Positions 59,327 through 64,000 of a DNA stretch of 64,000 bases are shown piece after piece. The stretch is from the NCBI GenBank assembly GCA_045637775.1, contig JAZUAC010000014.1, positions 1 to 64,000 on the forward strand, read 5' to 3'. Under the pieces are notes generated by a model. The model had not been told where the DNA came from. It saw only the letters and a program-made list of their open reading frames with translations, and ran no database searches. Positions within the stretch are counted from its first letter, which is position 1. Each line of letters starts with the position of its first letter. The stretch is from UMGS172 sp045637775. Its GTDB lineage: Bacteria; Bacillota; Clostridia; Oscillospirales; Acutalibacteraceae. Both the position numbers and the translations under genes were made by a program.

Positions 59327-62293
59327 ATGTTCTCAACGAAATCTAAAAACCGTCTTGGCAAGAAAAAAGAAATGCGTTTGTGGACATTTTTGTTAGGATT
59401 AGCCACCGCAACCGCCTTTTTTATCCCTTTCATAATACAGGATCACGGCTATTTCATTTTTTACGGTGACTTCAATGTCCAACAGATACCGTTTTATCAG
59501 CACTGTCATGAAATGGTGCGTTCAGGTAACTTTTTCGGTTGGGATTGGCAGACCGATTTAGGCGCAAACTTCATCGGCTCATATTCGTTCTATCTTTTGG
59601 GCAGTCCCTTCTTTTGGCTGACACTTCCCTTCCCCAACAGCTTTGTTCCCTATCTCATGGGTCCGTTGCTCATCTTAAAGTTCGCCTGCGCAGCGCTCAC
59701 CGCTTATATGTTTATCCGTCGCTTCACGGCACGCGCCGAAACGGCAATGATCGGCGGTCTGTTGTATGCGTTCTGCGGATTTTCGATTTACAACATTTTC
59801 TTCAACCATTTCCACGAGGCCATCATCGTTTTCCCGCTTCTTTTGTTGGCTATGGAAAAATTCATGGCAGAAAAGAGTCGCGGCCCGTTAATTTTTGCAG
59901 TCTTTATCTCTGCCCTCACCAACTATTTCTTCTTCTTTGGAATGGTGGTATTCGTTATCATCTATTGGGCGGTGCGAATGCTTTCCAAGAGCTTCAAGTT
60001 CGACCTTCGCGAGTTTTTGCTCATGCTGTTCGAGTGTGTGCTGGGACTAACGCTTGCGGCCGCAGTTATGCTGCCAACCGTGCTCGAGGTCACTCAGAAT
60101 GAACGACTTGGCAGTTTGATGAACGGTTGGGGTGCCGTTATGTACGGCAAGGAGCAGATATTCTTGAATGTTATCGAGTGCTTCTTCTTCCCGCCCGATT
60201 TGCCCGCACGTCCTGTTTTCTTCCCCGGTGCAGAGGTTCGATGGTCCTCTTTGGGCGGCTGGATGCCCTTGCTTGGTATGACCGGTGTTATTGCCTGGCT
60301 TCAGGCAGGCAAAAAAGGCACATGGCAGCGCCGCGTTTTGGCCATCTCGATTGTTATGGCACTTATTCCCGGACTCAACGCTGTGTTCTCAATGCTCAAC
60401 ACGGCATATTACGCCCGTTGGTTCTTCATGCCAATTCTTTTGATGAGCCTTGTAACCGCCCTTTCTTTGGAGGATACCGAAGTTAATTGGAGCTCGGCTT
60501 GGCGTTGGAGTGGAGGTATCACCGCCGCATTTATTGCAGTTATCGGATTTATGCCGACCGTCAACAGCGACACGGGCGAAATCACCAAATGGGGTCTTTA
60601 CACCGATGCTTCGACCAATCCAATTAAATGGATTTATGAAACCCTCTTACACGCCCGAGACGAATCGGTTGAAGTCACCGAATTTAACACCTATGACGAG
60701 CGTTTTTGGATAACGGCGGGAATAGCGCTTTTGTGCGTTATCATGGTTCGCCTTTTCATTCCGTTTATCAAGGAAAAACGAACCTTTATTTTCAAACCGA
60801 TGATCGCCGTAATTTGCATTGTTTCGGTTATTTATCCGTACTATTTCATCAGCGGCGGCAAGACCCACTCTTATGACGAATCCTCGGTTGTAATCGGCGG
60901 CCTCATAAAAGGCGAGGTTTCGATAGAAAAAGAAACCGAGTTTTCCCGAGTTGATGTTTTCGACGGTGTGGATAATACAGGTCTGTACCTGAATTTGCCG
61001 TCAATAAACTTCTTCCATTCCATTGTGCCCGCCAGCGTAACCGAGTTTTATGAGTACATCGGTGTCGGACGCTCGGTTGCCAGCCGTCCCGACTTTACCT
61101 ACTCGGCTTTGAGACCGTTCTTATCGGTAAAGTATGTGCTTGACCCGCACATTCATAATTCAAAAGTTTTTGAAAACGAGTATGATACCGAACTGCCCAA
61201 CTTCACCAAATACTCGGTCGAAAACGACTATATGAACGACAATTACGACCATCAGGGCACCTATTCAATCTACCTTAACCAAAACTATGTCCCCATGGGC
61301 TTCACCTATGACTACTACACCACCGAAAGCACCATAAAGGATCAGCAAAAGGATCGCAAGGTTCACATGATGCTCAAGGCGTTGTTGGTTGAGGATAAGG
61401 ACGTAAAAAAGGTTGCGCCGTATCTTGACAATATTTCCGAAGAGTTTATGATCGGAGAAAAATACACAGGAATCAAACCGTTGAGCTTCTCGAGCGAGGC
61501 CTTGCAGAAAGACTGTGAGGCACGCAGAGCCGTCAGCGCCCACTCCTTTGAGACCTCCTCAAAAGGCTTCACCGCCAAAATCAACATGGACCGCGACAAT
61601 CTTGTGTTCTTCTCGGTACCTTATCACGAGGGCTGGACCGCCAAGGTCAACGGTCAGCCTGCCGAAATTTTGCGTGTGAACAAAGGCTTTATGGCTGTTA
61701 TTGCACCCGAGGGTGAATGTGAAATAGTTTTCGATTTTGAAACACCCGGATTAAAAACCGGCATTGTCATAAGCCTTATAACCTTAATCATTATCACACT
61801 GTACCTCGGTGCCACTGCCATCAAACGCAGCTTCCGACCCGTACCTCCGCCCGAGTATCCCGAAGGCGAGGTTATAAAGGAGCATATTCGCCGTTATGAG
61901 GATGCAGTTTATGCCACCGAGCATCCTGCCGACGATTATCTGCTCGATGATATTGATTCGACCAAGATCGATGCCTACAACGGCTTTGCCGATGGCTTTA
62001 CCATCGATGATTCGGCGTTGGAGGAATTTGAATCGGGCGAATTTACAATGGATATTGCCGATGAATCCAATATCGACACCCCTGATTCGGACGAGGCGAT
62101 TTCATTGGACGAGGCTGTTGAGTTTGCCGTCAACAACGAAAACGACAGCGAAAACAACAACGATGCTATCCCGCCTGCTGAAGACGAGATAACAGAAAAT
62201 ATTGACGGCGAAATAGCTGCAGACGTTGAGGGTTCTGACTCTGCTACTGAGCCTGACACCGATAAAGACGAGCCCGACAAGAAGGACTTGTAA
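59327..62293 (+). CDS. YfhO-family membrane glycosyltransferase-like protein
   Basis: A 988-residue GT-C-type membrane protein of the YfhO family, which adds sugars to lipoteichoic or other surface polymers from a lipid-linked donor. Many helices follow a basic N-terminus; the first outer loop carries FYGDFNVQQIPFYQHCHEM, GWDWQTDLGANF and GSYSFYLLGSPF, the family's conserved catalytic region. The outer C-terminal domain is followed by a last helix near residue 845 and a very acidic cytoplasmic tail (about 100 residues rich in Asp/Glu), longer than I expect for the family. CAAGGAG precedes the ATG at 59327, which I prefer over one 60 bases upstream. Confidence 0.88.
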   Translation: MFSTKSKNRLGKKKEMRLWTFLLGLATATAFFIPFIIQDHGYFIFYGDFNVQQIPFYQHCHEMVRSGNFFGWDWQTDLGANFIGSYSFYLLGSPFFWLTLPFPNSFVPYLMGPLLILKFACAALTAYMFIRRFTARAETAMIGGLLYAFCGFSIYNIFFNHFHEAIIVFPLLLLAMEKFMAEKSRGPLIFAVFISALTNYFFFFGMVVFVIIYWAVRMLSKSFKFDLREFLLMLFECVLGLTLAAAVMLPTVLEVTQNERLGSLMNGWGAVMYGKEQIFLNVIECFFFPPDLPARPVFFPGAEVRWSSLGGWMPLLGMTGVIAWLQAGKKGTWQRRVLAISIVMALIPGLNAVFSMLNTAYYARWFFMPILLMSLVTALSLEDTEVNWSSAWRWSGGITAAFIAVIGFMPTVNSDTGEITKWGLYTDASTNPIKWIYETLLHARDESVEVTEFNTYDERFWITAGIALLCVIMVRLFIPFIKEKRTFIFKPMIAVICIVSVIYPYYFISGGKTHSYDESSVVIGGLIKGEVSIEKETEFSRVDVFDGVDNTGLYLNLPSINFFHSIVPASVTEFYEYIGVGRSVASRPDFTYSALRPFLSVKYVLDPHIHNSKVFENEYDTELPNFTKYSVENDYMNDNYDHQGTYSIYLNQNYVPMGFTYDYYTTESTIKDQQKDRKVHMMLKALLVEDKDVKKVAPYLDNISEEFMIGEKYTGIKPLSFSSEALQKDCEARRAVSAHSFETSSKGFTAKINMDRDNLVFFSVPYHEGWTAKVNGQPAEILRVNKGFMAVIAPEGECEIVFDFETPGLKTGIVISLITLIIITLYLGATAIKRSFRPVPPPEYPEGEVIKEHIRRYEDAVYATEHPADDYLLDDIDSTKIDAYNGFADGFTIDDSALEEFESGEFTMDIADESNIDTPDSDEAISLDEAVEFAVNNENDSENNNDAIPPAEDEITENIDGEIAADVEGSDSATEPDTDKDEPDKKDL

Positions 62294-62318
62294 TTAACCG
62301 ATAAAAAAACACCGATAA

Positions 62319-62353
62319 AAAAAGAAGATTCGCAAATGCGAATCTTCTTTTTT
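62319..62353. terminator. Bidirectional terminator
   Basis: AAAGAAGATTCGC (62321-62333) and its complement at 62338-62350 form a perfect 13-bp stem with an AAAT loop; A- and T-runs flank it. Confidence 0.88.
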
Positions 62354-62366
62354 ATGCTTACACAAT

Positions 62367-64000
62367 TTACCGGCCCGCGGCGATAGTGTTTTCGGCAATG
62401 CTTTGGGCGGTGTACAGTTCGTAGTATCTGCCCTTTTTTTCAAGCAGTTCATCATGTGTGCCGTATTCGGCAATTCCGCCATCGGCTATGAACATTATGC
62501 AATCGCAGTGCTGAATGGTGGACAATCGGTGGGCAACAATAAAGCTTGTTCTACCCTCCATAAGCTTGTCGACCGCCTCCTGCAAGAGCTGTTCGGTCTT
62601 GGCATCGACACTGGAGGTTGCCTCGTCGAGTACCAGAATCCTTGGGTTGCTGACCAGGGTTCTTGCCAATGAGATCAACTGCTTTTGACCCTGCGACAGA
62701 CCGCTTCCGCGTTCGCGAACCTGTGTTTTATAGCCATTTTCCATGCCCATTATAAAATCGTGGGCACGAACCGCTTTGGCAGCGGCGATTATTTCCTCCT
62801 CGGTGGCGTTGAGGTTGCCGTAACGGATATTATCCTCAACAGTTCCCGAGAAAATGAACGGGTCTTGAAGCATAATGCCCATTTGACCGCGCAACGAAGC
62901 TATGGTGACATCGCTGACCGAGTGGCCGTCAACCGTAACACTACCGCCGTCGATATCGTAAAAACGGCTGATGAGGTTGACGATGGTCGACTTGCCTGCT
63001 CCCGTGGGGCCGACAAGTGCTATTGACTGACCCGCCTCAACCTTGAAGGAAACATCTTTAAGCACCTTGATTGTGGGGTCATAGCCAAAGGCAACATTTT
63101 TGAACTCAACCTCGCCCTTAATGGGAGGAAGTTCTACGGCATCGGGCTTATCGTCAATATCAATAGGCGTATCCATTGTTTCAAAAATACGCTCAAGATA
63201 TGCCATGTTGGTGACAAGTGTGCTGTAAATGGTGGCGAGGTTGGAAATAGGCGCCCAAAAACGCGAGGCATAGCTTGCCATGGCGATGATAACGCCAACG
63301 CCTATACCGTTTACACCAAACAGATAGAACGCCAACACATAAACACCCATTTGTGCCCAACAGGTGATATTTTCGGTTGCAAGCGGAATGATGGACGAAA
63401 TGCGGATGGTGCGTATCCATGCGTTTGAATCCTCGTTGGTCAAACGACGGTAGACCTCTTGGTTCTTTTCCTCGCGGTCAAACATTTCGGTAACACGGAC
63501 ACCCTCGATATTTTCGCAGGTGTAGGCCGTGAGGTTAGAACGCTTATTTGACATGACCTGATGAGATTTTCTCTGTGCAGGTTTGAGGATAAACAGCACC
63601 AACAAAAGCAACGGCAAGCCGCAAAGAACGGGTATTGTCAATTTAACGCTGGTGGAAAGCATGAATATGAGGATGATGACAAGCGTTATAACATCGATTA
63701 TGGCGTTGACAATTCCGTTTGACAAAAGGTCGGAAACAGAGGCAACATAAGTAGTGACACGAACCAGGATTTTGCCCTGGGGTCGGGAATCGTAATAAGA
63801 AAACGGCAGTTTTTGCAGGTGGTGGAACAAATCTTTTCTGATGTCCAAAACAATGTTCTGACCAACCTTGGTGACAATATATGTGCGGATACCCGTCAAA
63901 ACGGCCGACACAAGCATGCACAAAAAGTATATGGCTGCCAAGGTGAATAAATATTTCAGGTCACCGTAGTGACTTCCACCCTCGGTCATACCTTGGTCGA
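62367..64000 (-). CDS. ABC exporter (fused permease-ATPase), start outside the window
   Basis: The frame stays open to the last base of the window, so the N-terminus (one or two helices) lies beyond. Visible are several membrane helices with the exporter coupling region and a complete nucleotide-binding domain: Walker A GPTGAGKST, signature GSGLSQGQ, Walker B ILVLDEATSSVD and switch His VAHRLST. The family is MsbA/LmrA/BmrC-like half-exporters; a partner half is probably just upstream, outside the window. Substrate unknown. Confidence 0.93.
   Translation of the reverse strand, partial: DQGMTEGGSHYGDLKYLFTLAAIYFLCMLVSAVLTGIRTYIVTKVGQNIVLDIRKDLFHHLQKLPFSYYDSRPQGKILVRVTTYVASVSDLLSNGIVNAIIDVITLVIILIFMLSTSVKLTIPVLCGLPLLLLVLFILKPAQRKSHQVMSNKRSNLTAYTCENIEGVRVTEMFDREEKNQEVYRRLTNEDSNAWIRTIRISSIIPLATENITCWAQMGVYVLAFYLFGVNGIGVGVIIAMASYASRFWAPISNLATIYSTLVTNMAYLERIFETMDTPIDIDDKPDAVELPPIKGEVEFKNVAFGYDPTIKVLKDVSFKVEAGQSIALVGPTGAGKSTIVNLISRFYDIDGGSVTVDGHSVSDVTIASLRGQMGIMLQDPFIFSGTVEDNIRYGNLNATEEEIIAAAKAVRAHDFIMGMENGYKTQVRERGSGLSQGQKQLISLARTLVSNPRILVLDEATSSVDAKTEQLLQEAVDKLMEGRTSFIVAHRLSTIQHCDCIMFIADGGIAEYGTHDELLEKKGRYYELYTAQSIAENTIAAGR

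Overview
The window looks like chromosomal DNA of an anaerobic, fibre-degrading Clostridia species. A gut or rumen member of the Oscillospiraceae/Ruminococcaceae is my best guess from gene content; I could not run a database search. Supporting signs are strong AGGAGG-type ribosome binding sites, sigma-A promoters with 17-bp spacers, a zapA/U32-protease pair, a CpsB/tyrosine-kinase capsule module, oxygen-sensitive glycyl-radical chemistry, a dockerin-bearing GH16 enzyme and many carbohydrate-active proteins. I saw no rRNA, CRISPR array, phage or intact insertion sequence.

Layout. 1-2.3 kb: tail of a GH2 beta-galactosidase, a small HTH repressor opposite a truncated SLOG gene, a cysteine-rich small protein, tRNA-His and tRNA-Gln. 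2.4-7.5 kb: hydroxyacid dehydrogenase, acetylesterase-like lipoprotein, a TIM-barrel/metallo-beta-lactamase fusion and a second metallo-beta-lactamase. 7.5-17.1 kb: housekeeping genes (lepA, trkA-trkH, zapA-U32-htpG plus a small membrane protein). 17.2-21.4 kb: GH78 with an esterase, and the dockerin-GH16. 21.5-28.7 kb: one long minus-strand run of two TrkA-type proteins, metY, CpsB phosphatase, an Ig-like anchored protein and two BY-kinases, with no glycosyltransferases. 28.9-36.4 kb: an unrecognised gene, then a divergent cluster of surface proteins (a membrane protein with 53 cysteines in its outer domain, a membrane-anchored Ser/Pro-rich protein, an SGNH-VWA-membrane-zinc-ribbon protein and a lipoprotein). 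36.4-42.7 kb: AraC regulator and an operon for a glycyl-radical enzyme, its activase, a mannose-6-phosphate-isomerase-like cupin and a sedoheptulokinase-like kinase. 42.8-47 kb: an orphan YcaO protein, an M16 peptidase and an SDR. 47-55.6 kb: phosphate permease, GH13, M14 peptidase, NUDIX, twin polysaccharide deacetylases and an NSS transporter. 55.7-64 kb: decayed gene fragments, a Crp-type regulator, an NMT1/SsuA-type ABC importer, YfhO and the start of an ABC exporter.

How the genes fit together. The GH2, GH78, GH16, GH13, esterase and deacetylase genes point to life on polysaccharides. The most novel-looking systems are the glycyl-radical sugar operon (37.3-42.6 kb), whose substrate I cannot assign, and the zinc-ribbon/VWA/SGNH surface cluster (29.8-36.4 kb). 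Most other regions are ordinary housekeeping or transport loci, usually separated by clear hairpin terminators that often serve two converging genes.
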